From NCBI RefSeq assembly GCF_000003815.2, contig NC_049985.1, positions 19,972,626-20,008,932 on the forward strand: a stretch of DNA of 36,307 nt, given 5' to 3'. The notes below the pieces were generated by a model. It did not search any database, was not told where the DNA came from, and saw only the letters and a list, made by a program, of their open reading frames with translations. How positions within the stretch are numbered: the first letter of the stretch is position 1; the number at the start of each line of letters is the position of its first letter. The position numbers and the translations under genes are program-made. This stretch comes from Branchiostoma floridae. Lineage: Eukaryota > Chordata > Leptocardii > Amphioxiformes > Branchiostomatidae. Positions 1 to 8,627 of this stretch are shown here, one piece after another.

Positions 1-178
1 TACTATCGCCACGATCCAACCTCTGCTTGGAAAATATCAGATTTGAGCCTAAGGTACAGCGTTGTTCTTCATCTACAAATAATGTTAAAACAACGAAAAG
101 CCGCGCTGTACGGGTTTGGACATCATCCGAAAGTGAATGGTAAACAGAATTCTAGCCGAAGGGCAAACTCTAAATAGA
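1..178. other. unassigned sequence
   Basis: I see no gene, RNA or repeat structure that I can name here. The stretch runs up to the LINE fragment that starts near 179. Confidence 0.3.
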
Positions 179-345
179 GGTATAGAATAAAACTTAACAT
201 CATAGTTAGCAATACAATAAGGGCTAACATGCATAATTGATTTATATAGTGGTAACAGAGAATGTCCTTAACATGATTAATCCAGTCTTGATTATCAGTA
301 AATACAGTATTGTATGCATCGCGGAGTAGAGAGTCCTCAGGCTCT
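179..345 (-). mobile_element. internally deleted 3' fragment of the same LINE as 8465-18333
   Basis: Positions 179-261 match 8541-8613 of the large LINE (shared TTAACATCATAGTTA and AATAAGGGCTAA), and 262-345 match 9162-9253 (shared GGTAACAGAGAATG and GTATGCATCGCG). The two blocks lie side by side here although about 550 bp separates them in the long copy, so this copy carries an internal deletion. It is in the same orientation and lacks the last ~75 bp of the 3' end. It is non-coding debris. Confidence 0.75.
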
Positions 346-440
346 ACCAGGCCCCGCGGGTCGGTGGTCTAAGTATGGTAGAAATTGGACAGGCCAGGTA
401 TACAGACCTGTTAGACAGCCCAGCTTTTTCATCAAACCCC

Positions 441-795
441 AGCTCGTACACTACTCGCACACTACACACACCAGCGTCTGCAATGCTCGCACACTACTAA
501 TACACCGGCGTCTGCATCGCTCGCACACTGCTAAAACCGGCGTCTGCATCGCTCGCACACTGCTAAAACAGGCGCGTACATTGCTCGCACACTGCTAAAA
601 CAGGCGCGTGCATTGCTCGCACACTACTAATACACCGGCGTCTGCATCGCTCGCACACTGCTAAAACCGGCGCGTGCATCGCTCGTACACTGCTAAAACC
701 GGCGCGTGCATCACTCGAACACACTGCTAAAACCGGCGCGTACATTGCTCGTACACTGCTAAAACCGGCTCGTGCATTGCTCACACACCGCGTAC
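441..795. repeat. 32/34 bp minisatellite, about ten units
   Basis: Units starting GCTCGCACACTGCTAAAAC or close variants begin at 485, 519, 551, 583, 615, 649, 681, 713, 747 and 779. Spacing is 32 bp, or 34 bp in the units carrying ACTACTAATACACC. A degenerate unit precedes at 441. Two unit types (CGTCTGCATC and CGCGTGCATC ends) alternate as if blocks of units had been duplicated. Apparent reading frames through the array on both strands are products of the repetition. The array abuts the broken LINE reverse transcriptase that ends near 796. Confidence 0.9.
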
Positions 796-856
796 AAACG
801 TGACGCTCTGGTCTTTCGTAGATCCGTACCGCTCTGCGCTGGATACGTTCTATCTT

Positions 857-1230
857 ACGTCGATGTAGGTTAGACATCCAGGTAATAAGATACGCCAAAA
901 ATAGTTACTCAAGCAACTGGATATGGTTTTGAAACGGTCAGACGTTTCGGAAAGAATCCACTTTCCTTCGTCAGTGACACTGAAGTGATCTGCAAGAAAC
1001 AGGTCTTTTATACTCTAACTATGAATGAAGACAATTTCAGATGTCCAATAGGAAAGGTCGTAAGACAATTCAGACTGAAGACAATTTGGATTCCAAAGAA
1101 AACAAAGCTAAGCCAAAGTCAAAAACCCGACATCCTAGACCGTGAAGCCCGCTGGTTTGAACGGGGAGTTAGAGAGGCCATATATGAGAGAATATACAAT
1201 CCCACCCTCAACAGAAAACTATTTTTGGCG
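857..1230 (-). mobile_element. Penelope-like element fragment with hammerhead-like motif
   Basis: The 374 bp insert is flanked by the 13 bp duplication TACGTTCTATCTT (844-856 and 1231-1243). Positions 858-1055 are nearly identical to the insert at 16003-16201. They contain a minus-strand TATA-like GTATAAAAG (1005-1013) and a hammerhead-like motif (937-978). Positions 1115-1215 encode on the plus strand DREARWFERGVREAIYERIY followed by NPTLNR. This resembles the tail after the GIY-YIG domain in Penelope-like proteins. Thus the coding tail points opposite to the ribozyme/TATA part, and AACTATTTTTGGCG at 1217-1230 is an inverted copy of 893-906. The insert therefore looks rearranged, as by 5' inversion during reverse transcription. 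The element class is inference. Confidence 0.7.
937..978 (-). ncRNA. hammerhead-ribozyme-like motif, copy 1
   Basis: Reading the minus strand from 978 to 937: GUCA (stem I), CUGACGA core, one extra A, GGAAAG / loop UGGAUU / CUUUCC (stem II), GAAA core continuing into ACGU (stem III), then C17, then UGAC (stem I). The cores CUGANGA and GAAA are intact and the expected cleavage site is after GUC. Stem III is only A-C/G-U without a loop, so a monomer is unlikely to fold. The self-complementary ACGU would suit a dimer, as proposed for short-stem hammerheads in Penelope-like elements. The unpaired A next to stem II is a departure from the canonical core. Activity is not shown. Confidence 0.6.
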
Positions 1231-1401
1231 TACGTTCTATCTTGTTACTCAGCTGTGTGGTTAACCCTGGGTGCCAGACAGGTGCTGAGTACTCGGTCAC
1301 GGGGCGAATGTAGGAAGTGTACACAGTAACAAGGTCTTCCTTAGCCATGTGGAAATGTTTCAGTCTGCGTACAAGAAACAGGCGTTTGCTTGCTATGCTG
1401 T

Positions 1402-1679
1402 NNNNNNNNNNNNNNNNNNNNNNNNNNNNNNNNNNNNNNNNNNNNNNNNNNNNNNNNNNNNNNNNNNNNNNNNNNNNNNNNNNNNNNNNNNNNNNNNNNN
1501 NNNNNNNNNNNNNNNNNNNNNNNNNNNNNNNNNNNNNNNNNNNNNNNNNNNNNNNNNNNNNNNNNNNNNNNNNNNNNNNNNNNNNNNNNNNNNNNNNNNN
1601 NNNNNNNNNNNNNNNNNNNNNNNNNNNNNNNNNNNNNNNNNNNNNNNNNNNNNNNNNNNNNNNNNNNNNNNNNNNNNNN
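1402..1679. other. assembly gap (N)
   Basis: A run of 278 N. It probably hides the upstream part of the LINE polymerase fragment. Nothing can be called inside it. Confidence 1.
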
Positions 1680-1746
1680 CAGGGTACAGGGGGCCAAAAT
1701 ATACATAAAAATTGCAAAAAAATCAATAAAATCATTTTAAAGGCAG

Positions 1747-1935
1747 AGATGAAAGAAAACAAAACGCCTAATGGTATTAGCCCACCTTGTGTCAAATTTC
1801 AGGTCATTCGGTCCAGAAACGACGGAGATCGCGATGTGAAGATTTGACAGGAGAAGAAGAAGAAGAACAAACATTACGAATACAATATATTTGGCTGAAA
1901 TATAACAATATATTTCACCTTACCTGTGGTTTGGC
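1747..1935. repeat. probable LINE 3'-end-like interspersed repeat with GAA-rich tract
   Basis: The stretch has GGTCCAGAAACGACGGAGAT, then a (GAA)n tract at about 1851-1866, then TACAATATATTTGGCTGAAA with a near repeat of GGCTGAAATATAA at 1930-1942. I recognise this as the look of an abundant lancelet interspersed repeat, from memory rather than from a comparison in this window. No coding capacity. Confidence 0.4.
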
Positions 1936-1942
1936 TGAAATA

Positions 1943-2519
1943 TAAATACCTACGACAAAGCACATTTCATCTTCTATCATGTTTGAAGCACAGAATTGGC
2001 AGATTCTTTGTTCTAGAGGAGTGTCGTAATGCATTCCTGATTCAATTCGCAATTTATATACTGTGGTAGTTTCTCACTAGGCATATTGCCAGTTGCCCCT
2101 TTTAAACTTGCTTTACTACCGTTTGAACTTTAAAACAGCGTTCCTGCACTCGTCAATGATGTCATTGTTATATCTCGGAATGCTTTGCCTCTGCTTTTGA
2201 GTCACAGGCGTTCCATGTCAATCAACGTAACACTTAACTTCAACTTCACACAGCTGTATCAGATCCGTTAAGTGTTGTTTTTCTGATCATTCAACTGAAA
2301 AGTGCTGAACATTGCAGCAGGCTGTGCACTTATGGGCCACGTAAAATCTCACTTAGAAAGACAGAAAGACGAGACACATGATTGGGCTTTATTCGTGGGA
2401 GACTAGCCAGATTACAATGGGTAGAAGTAGGCTATTCTTGATTGGTGGTGATCAGGAAACCTTGACCGTCATCCTTCGGAGAAGTTGATAAAATTCCCTC
2501 GCGTTGTCCTAACGCTATG
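1943..2519. other. non-coding sequence upstream of GPCR exon 1
   Basis: No exon, RNA or repeat could be supported. It may contain upstream regulatory DNA of the receptor gene, but the proximal promoter is probably inside or beyond the following gap. Confidence 0.3.
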
Positions 2520-3088
2520 NNNNNNNNNNNNNNNNNNNNNNNNNNNNNNNNNNNNNNNNNNNNNNNNNNNNNNNNNNNNNNNNNNNNNNNNNNNNNNNNN
2601 NNNNNNNNNNNNNNNNNNNNNNNNNNNNNNNNNNNNNNNNNNNNNNNNNNNNNNNNNNNNNNNNNNNNNNNNNNNNNNNNNNNNNNNNNNNNNNNNNNNN
2701 NNNNNNNNNNNNNNNNNNNNNNNNNNNNNNNNNNNNNNNNNNNNNNNNNNNNNNNNNNNNNNNNNNNNNNNNNNNNNNNNNNNNNNNNNNNNNNNNNNNN
2801 NNNNNNNNNNNNNNNNNNNNNNNNNNNNNNNNNNNNNNNNNNNNNNNNNNNNNNNNNNNNNNNNNNNNNNNNNNNNNNNNNNNNNNNNNNNNNNNNNNNN
2901 NNNNNNNNNNNNNNNNNNNNNNNNNNNNNNNNNNNNNNNNNNNNNNNNNNNNNNNNNNNNNNNNNNNNNNNNNNNNNNNNNNNNNNNNNNNNNNNNNNNN
3001 NNNNNNNNNNNNNNNNNNNNNNNNNNNNNNNNNNNNNNNNNNNNNNNNNNNNNNNNNNNNNNNNNNNNNNNNNNNNNNNNNNNNNNNN
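2520..3088. other. assembly gap (N)
   Basis: A run of 569 N ending 35 bp before the receptor's start codon. It may conceal a 5' UTR, promoter or upstream exon. Confidence 1.
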
Positions 3089-3123
3089 CATTGTGCCACC
3101 AAACCTGCGCGGTTATTAACATC

Positions 3124-3614
3124 ATGGAGAATCTTACAGAGTATCCCGAATATTACATTGGTTCATCCGAGTCGGATGTCGACTATAACTGGTACGAAGA
3201 CCTGTTTGGCGCCGAGTATTCTTTTCCCCTTCATAACAAAACGGCGGAGGAGCATGTCCTTCCGGACAGATTAACCGGAGCGGAGACAGATCCGGACGTT
3301 TCTATCTTCATGAAAGCCATCCTGGGATTGGTCTACACGCTGACCATGATCACATGTGGCGGGATTAACCTAATTCTGATCTACGTCATCATTCAGTACA
3401 AGAAGATGCGGAACATGACGAACATGTTGATCGCTAATCTGGCCATGTCGGATTTTCTCATGGCGGTCATCTGTGTGCCATTTGTGATGGACTACTATAT
3501 CGTCCAGTCCCGCGTGTGGACTCACGGACAGACGGCCTGTGCAGCGGTCAACTACACCAAGACCATGTCTCTGTACATGTCTACCAACGCACTACTGGTC
3601 ATCGCTATCGACAG
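3124..3614 (+). CDS. prokineticin-receptor-like GPCR, coding exon 1
   Basis: This exon encodes residues 1-163 and part of 164 of a 427-residue class A GPCR. The start ATG at 3124 has A at -3 and G at +4. The extracellular N-terminus (1-62) carries N-glycosylation sequons NLT (N3) and NKT (N38). TM1 is about 63-90, TM2 about 99-122 with LIANLAMSD (D110), and TM3 about 136-162 with the conserved cysteine C139 and STNALLVIAIDR. The segments NMLIANLAMSDFLMAVICVP and MSLYMSTNALLVIAIDR match vertebrate prokineticin receptors closely. Those receptors couple secreted prokineticin peptides to G proteins, typically Gq, at the plasma membrane. The ligand here is not known. The exon ends GAC AG|GTAAGG in phase 2, splitting the arginine of DRY. 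An upstream exon hidden by the gap cannot be excluded. Confidence 0.93.
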
Positions 3615-4899
3615 GTAAGGCAAATAATGTTCATTTTGCACATGAAAAACATATTTCCATTGCAGTAGTATGTACCAAAGTGCTGTATTTTGCCATTGAA
3701 AAATAATACTAGGAGCAATAAAACCTGATTACGTCATCAATGGGACCCAAAAAATCAGATTTAGAATTCTTTCATGCCCATCTATCAATATAAGTTACGT
3801 CTTTATTCTTTCTTAATTCATTTATGAGGAAACAATGGAAGATCAAAATGCCAAAGCTGTGGTGGTTGGGATTCTCCTGGCTGTGCCGTCCGTACATGTA
3901 CATGCTTGGAGAAATGCTTTTAACGCCTTGCTTTGCTAATCAGTCTAGCATACCGGGACAGGTCACAAGGTAGACCATTTACACCCTATCCTAAGTCTTC
4001 CAATTGGGAAGACAATTGGGATGGTGTAATATCATATCTCACCGTAGGAAATTGCTTGGAGATTAGAATTGCCTTACTCCACCAAGGAGTAAATGGGTAC
4101 ATGACTTTGGTTTGGGCGGTAAAAGGAGAGGAATGGGGTCTCTTTTCTGATATCGTGCCTAACACACAGCGGATAGTAACGCACTGCGGCATCAACTAGG
4201 CTACAGGACTTTGACCTCCTTCATCAACAAATCAAATGGGGGAAATGGTTGACATTTGACGTGTGTTTTGTGATCGTATCGGTGTTGTAGCGTTTGTTAG
4301 ATACATGATACTTCTAACTATAGTATGTACGTGGCGTATCTACTAGAAAGAACATTTGGACATTTCCTTTAATAGTTCATTAGAAAATAAAATCGGGTTG
4401 GTCGTTATGTCCAGGTAGGGGCACTATCGTCATATAACGCCCAGTTCATGACCCCCCCCCCCCCATACAATAAAAACGGATAGCTGCAACAACATGTGGT
4501 TGTTTGCAAAATATTCTATAAAACATGGCATAGTGTAGTGTTCATTTGGTACAGCCCAGAGCCGATATTCTTCACCACACTGAGTAAGTTGGACCGTGAA
4601 CTGAATTCCTTCTCAGCGTTGATCACACATAGCTGAGATAAGCAGACGTACACTCTGCCAGAGTTAGATGCAGTTGAAGGTCAATGTCACACGTGAAGTT
4701 TGAGGTTGTTCTACTGTTTTCTGTCACGTATCGTCCACTGACACGGGGCGCAGTCGGTCAAGGTCGCCACTGAGTGCGCTAAGCTCAACACTTCTTTTAA
4801 TGATATCGTTGCAATGTTAACCATATGAATAAAAGTAGATAAAACAAGAGTTCGTAGACCTCTTACTTCCATGAAATATTTAGAGATTTCTAAAGAAAA
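3615..4899 (+). other. start of GPCR intron 1, no gene seen
   Basis: Starts with the donor GTAAGG. A reading frame at 3933-4199 has an equally open antisense frame and no recognisable domain, so I do not call it. A poly-C run lies at about 4451-4464. The rest is unremarkable A/T-leaning intron sequence. Confidence 0.6.
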
Positions 4900-5430
4900 T
4901 AATTCAAATTTATTACCAAATTTGCATAATCACTGTGATGTTCATGTTAACGTTACACATGTGAAGTAGGTAATCCCCACCATTAACCACTATGGAATTA
5001 TGGCATTTACACATTGAGTATGCAAATTAGACTCTCATTTCTATGATTAGCTTACGTTGATGTTACTCCTCCCATTTTACGTGCATAAAACCTATTATGG
5101 AAAACACTAGAATCACAAATTTTCTCATAAATTATACAAATTAAGCAATAATTTGCATAATAAGCATGCCATATCTGTCGTACATCTCTATCTATACTAC
5201 CTGTATACTAAATATAAAGAAAAGTCGTCGTTTCTTTGTCTAGCTATTCTCTGAAAATGTTTGAGAAAAACGCTCCTGCAGAGCAAGCTGCTAGGGGACC
5301 GAAACCTGCACAACTTCTTCCACAGCCAAAAGCTAGTTGCCACTAATATTAAGACGTGCGTCCAGGACAAAAGATACAAAACCCGGAACTTATGCTGCAG
5401 TAACAAGATCACATACAGGGAGTCGATATC
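4900..5430. repeat. interspersed repeat family A, copy 1
   Basis: The stretch shares an ordered series of blocks with 25490-25990: TACATCTCTATCTA, CAAGCTGCTAGGGGACC, GTCCAGGACAAAAGATAC and CTGCAGTA. Related copies lie at 18740-19070 (same orientation) and 32340-33910 (opposite). Motifs of the type TATGCAAATTAG and TTTGCATAAT recur throughout. No coding capacity was seen; the transposon class is unknown. Confidence 0.65.
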
Positions 5431-5730
5431 ATATCAAGCATAAAGAGGCTCTAAGGATAAATGTTGAACACAAATATCCGAAACCGCAAATTTCGCATCC
5501 ATCATATAGGTAACAACCGAGAGAACGTGACTGCACTGTGAGGTAATGACGACCTGCTGAACGCGTTCCTCCCACCAAACGCTATTTATCCTTGTCGTCT
5601 ATTGGCCCGGATGTTAACCACGTGACCCCGCATCATATAAGTATGCAGAGCAGGGATCTCTTCTCACGTGATAGATGGACCACCGGCCGCGTCAGGTCCC
5701 TCGCTCTATCCTCCACCCAGAAAACACAGG
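5431..5730. other. intron sequence, no feature seen
   Basis: Nothing recognisable. An 87-residue frame at 5592-5855 overlaps an antisense frame and runs into the following satellite, so it was not called. Confidence 0.4.
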
Positions 5731-6425
5731 AAAATAGCATTTCAGAGGGTCCAGATGTCAAATTTCCTGGACCTCCATTGCGACGGCTTGCGGCCTCGGG
5801 GACGAATATGGTGAACATGATGTGGTGGGTGCGTCGCCCTCAAAAACCTCTCTGATTGATAGAAAAATTCATTGAATTTAGCTTAGTTTAGCAGCAAAAT
5901 TGCCCCGGAAAATGCAGGACATGGCGTTTCAGAGGGTCCAGATTAAAGATTTCCCAAACTTCCCTTGCGACAGCAAACGCCTCCGGTGCTAGACGTGGTG
6001 AAAATATGTTGGGAGGGGGGCCGTTGACCTTAAAAGTATTTTTCTGTAAGAGAAATGACATTGAATTTAGCTAAGTCTGGCTACAAAATTTGTCCCTCAA
6101 AATGCGGAAAATACCTTTTCAGAGGGTCCAGATTTCAAAATTTACCGGACCTCTATTGATCTCTATTGCGATGCCTAATGCATCGGACATGGTCTGAAAA
6201 TATGAAGACTTACGCCGAATGCCTTGTGTATTTCAATAGTAATTCCATTAAACATGTCAGCAAATTTCGCCTGTCAAAATGCACGAAATAGCGTTCAGAG
6301 GGTCAAGATTTCAATTTTTGTCCGGGGGAGCATGCTCCCGGACCCCCCTAGCCAGCTCAAGCCTTCGGCGCGAGGCGTCGATGGTCCCTCAAGTACTAAA
6401 AAGACCCCCCCCCCCCAACCAAAAC
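5731..6425. repeat. degenerate ~185 bp tandem array, four units
   Basis: The phrase CAGAGGGTCCAGAT recurs near 5742, 5930 and 6119, and as CAGAGGGTCAAGAT near 6296, about 180-190 bp apart. Each is preceded by AAAATGC plus a short spacer and followed by a CGGACC/TGGACC block. The last unit contains the near-palindrome TCCGGGGGAGCATGCTCCCG (6321-6340) and ends with a poly-C tract at about 6406-6417. Units are diverged, so the array is old. Confidence 0.75.
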
Positions 6426-6928
6426 CCTGGCTACGGGCATTACGTCATCTGTTTTTCTTTTAAAAGTTTTGCTGGATTCGCGACTAATACGATTAGAAAG
6501 CTGTGTTGATTGTGGATTTGATGGCCGGGTTGTGCGCCGATATGACCCAAGGAAAACAAACCCAAAAAGGAAACAAAACTAATAGAATAAGATGTAGCAA
6601 ATGTCAAATACATCGAGTGGGGTAAGGAGCTCTCCCGGTGCCCTGCCCATATGGGCACGATAGGCTGGGCACGAGGGGCTGGGCATGAGGGGCCGACTGT
6701 ACGATTATACGTGTGTGGGCCTTTCAAAACTAGGGAAAACAAATTTCCAATCAATTTATTTATGTTTTCTATCTCTAGAGCATCCCTTCTGCGATTCTCA
6801 ATCATCAGTTTTTAACAAATGAGTTTAATTAAAAGACACCCCTTAGGTATTAGAGAGACCTTGGTCACGAGAGACTGGAACTATATAGGCTTTCTCCTAA
6901 CTGAGAAAAACAAATTTTCAATAATTAT
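6426..6928. repeat. interspersed repeat family B, copy 1
   Basis: Positions 6765-6925 match 19236-19400 (shared AATCATCAGTTTTT, TCAGAGAGACC/TTAGAGAGACC, AGGTCACGAGAG-like and AGGCTTTCTCCTAACTG blocks). The 6640-6700 part has short internal repeats (GGGCACGAGGGGCTGGGCAT). A 121-residue antisense frame through 6440-6805 has no recognisable domain and was not called as a gene. Confidence 0.6.
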
Positions 6929-7590
6929 CTTCGCCAGCGAAGATTATGTTTTTGTCGCCTTGGGTCTGTATGTAGGTCAACAGCATATAAGTCGAGAAAT
7001 TGTGGTTGGAACTTTTTGATTTTTTGCAGGTGTGTAGAGGTTGTCAAAAGACATGCCTAGTTCGAAAATGGTTTACCTGGCGTTTTCCTACGGTACAGTA
7101 GCGAATTTGTTATTTTTTCGGGAAGCATAAGTCACAATGCGATTTCCACGATATTTGGTAGGTGTTTACCGTTGTAGAAAGGATTGTCATGTGCGAGAAT
7201 GGTTTAGCTAGCTTTTACCTATGGTGCTGTAGCTGGCTTTGTATGTAAGTGCGTTTGTCTGTATGCAAGATAACTCGAGATGTTCTAGATGGATGCTAAT
7301 GATATCTGGTTGATAAGTAGGGGACACAGAAAGGAAGGTCAAGTTCGATAATGGGCCTCCTGGCGACTTGTTTTGGTACTGCAAGTGAGCGTCCAAGTTT
7401 GTGCCTAAATTTTCCAGAAGTGCCAGGTTCATGATTTTTGAGTGGTGGATAGCTGTTGGAACTAGGAGTCAATGGTGTAATTTTGGGCCCCGTAGCAGCT
7501 TGTTTGGAACTGCAGTGAGTCTTATAGTTCGTAACTTTTTAGATGGATAAGTCCTGAGGGAATTGATGGATATTCTTTGTTTTGGTAGGT
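6929..7590. repeat. degenerate ~145 bp tandem array, about four units
   Basis: Begins with the perfect hairpin CTTCGCCAGCGAAG (6929-6942). Corresponding blocks recur near 7040, 7180, 7331 and 7464, for example GTCAAGTTCGATAATGGGCC and GTCAATGGTGTAATTTTGGG, each followed by a GGTACTGCA / GGAACTGCA-like block. The units align with those of the better preserved array at 35570-36240, so both belong to one family. No coding function. Confidence 0.65.
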
Positions 7591-8340
7591 AGGTACTTAT
7601 CAATCTCAATCTCAATAGTATACTGGACAAGGCCCTCAAATAGAGCATCACGTCCAGGTGAGGTGCAGGTCCGTGCAATATACTGCAGGGCATATAGGGT
7701 AAAGTGCAACGTGCAGGAACCAAAAACAAAAAGGCTTGTGTGTGACTATTTACATGGCCGCAGGATGTACTGTATTGAACACCTTGTCACCTTCGGAAAT
7801 GTAGGTACGCTCTGATTAGAGAAATATTGCGGACTAACATATCTGACTGCAAAGATGAAAAATGCCCCTCTCTATTATGCCTTTCATCAAAAATGACTGT
7901 GAAGCGTAAAAAAACAAAGTGTGCTACAATATCGCCAAGAAACAGTACATGTTTCCACTTACTGTTCATCAAGCGAATGGAACTTAGTTTTATTTTTTAA
8001 AGTATATTTACAATTTACATGTTGTTGTGTTATTTTCCCTGACTCCTTGTAGTGCTCTGTTGACTACGATTGACGACTAGGAAACACTGGATGAGCGGAC
8101 TAGGATTTATTCTATGACTTTTCTACTCTACATGTGACTGGTGTAGTGATACAAAAATAGGGGAGTGATTTGACTGAGAGTGATTCGGTCCAAGGCCCCA
8201 TAAAGTATGCTGGGTCTTGCATGATGAGAATTTCTGGATATGTAACAAATGTAACGTTACATCCATTCATCTCACTATACGATGCAGTAGAAAAGTTTCC
8301 ACTAGTTTAACATGTCAGTCATAAACATAAAAGTTGAGTG
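7591..8340. other. intron sequence, no feature seen
   Basis: Short open frames on both strands lack any recognisable motif. I see no repeat or RNA structure that I can support. Confidence 0.4.
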
Positions 8341-8343
8341 CCT

Positions 8344-8464
8344 GTGCCCCACCCCTGACAGCTAGCTAGTGGGGGTGGTCACGCCATACTAACCCTCAGG
8401 TGCAGGAGAAGCCGGTTGCCCCATCCCTGACAGCTAGCTAGTGGGGGGGGGGGGTCATGCCATA
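8344..8464. repeat. 72 bp tandem duplication that received the LINE
   Basis: The block CCCTGACAGCTAGCTAGTGG occurs at about 8353 and again at about 8424, within a ~72 bp unit that continues into GCCATACTAACCCTCAGG (8383-8400). The second unit is cut after GCCATA (8459-8464), and its continuation TTAACCCTCAGG appears at 18340-18351 on the far side of the LINE. This fixes the LINE's two ends. Confidence 0.8.
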
Positions 8465-8472
8465 GATAGAAC

Positions 8473-8478
8473 TTTATT
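8473..8478 (-). promoter_or_regulatory. polyadenylation signal of the LINE
   Basis: AATAAA on the minus strand, 8 nt before the element's 3' end at 8465. This is the usual position for a retrotransposon transcript's polyadenylation signal. Confidence 0.6.
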
Positions 8479-8627
8479 GCACGACAATTGTACATGGTAC
8501 AAAGTATGGCAACAACTATTACATAAAGTACAAGATAAAGGTATAGGATAAAGCTTAACATCATAGTTAACATAACAATAAGGGCTAATATGCATAATTC
8601 ATTCATATAGTATCATAATGAAGTAGG

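Larger units (their letters stand above)
796..1401 (-). pseudogene. LINE reverse-transcriptase C-terminal fragment, split by an insertion
   Basis: On the minus strand, 1401-1244 encodes a typical C-terminal region of a LINE polymerase, including RLKHFHMAKEDL, YTSYIRPVTEYSAPVWHPGL and SNKIER. The reading resumes at 856-796 with IERIQRRAVRIYERPER. The break coincides with the insertion at 857-1230, which duplicates the KIER codons. The upstream part is lost in the assembly gap and the downstream part runs into the minisatellite. It is clearly a dead remnant. The family is a different LINE from the large intronic one; its clade is not settled from this fragment. Confidence 0.75.

Noticed and set aside
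441-795. CRISPR-like repeat array
   Set aside because: Units are contiguous with no unique spacers, and the context is an animal genome; it is a minisatellite.
1208-3119. Long open frames spanning the two N runs
   Set aside because: They are open only because N cannot encode a stop; the real sequence is unknown.
3933-4199. 88-residue plus-strand frame in intron 1
   Set aside because: The antisense frame is equally open, there is no domain, and splice or start context is unconvincing.
6440-6805. 121-residue minus-strand frame
   Set aside because: It overlaps interspersed repeat family B and contains short internal DNA repeats; no recognisable motif.
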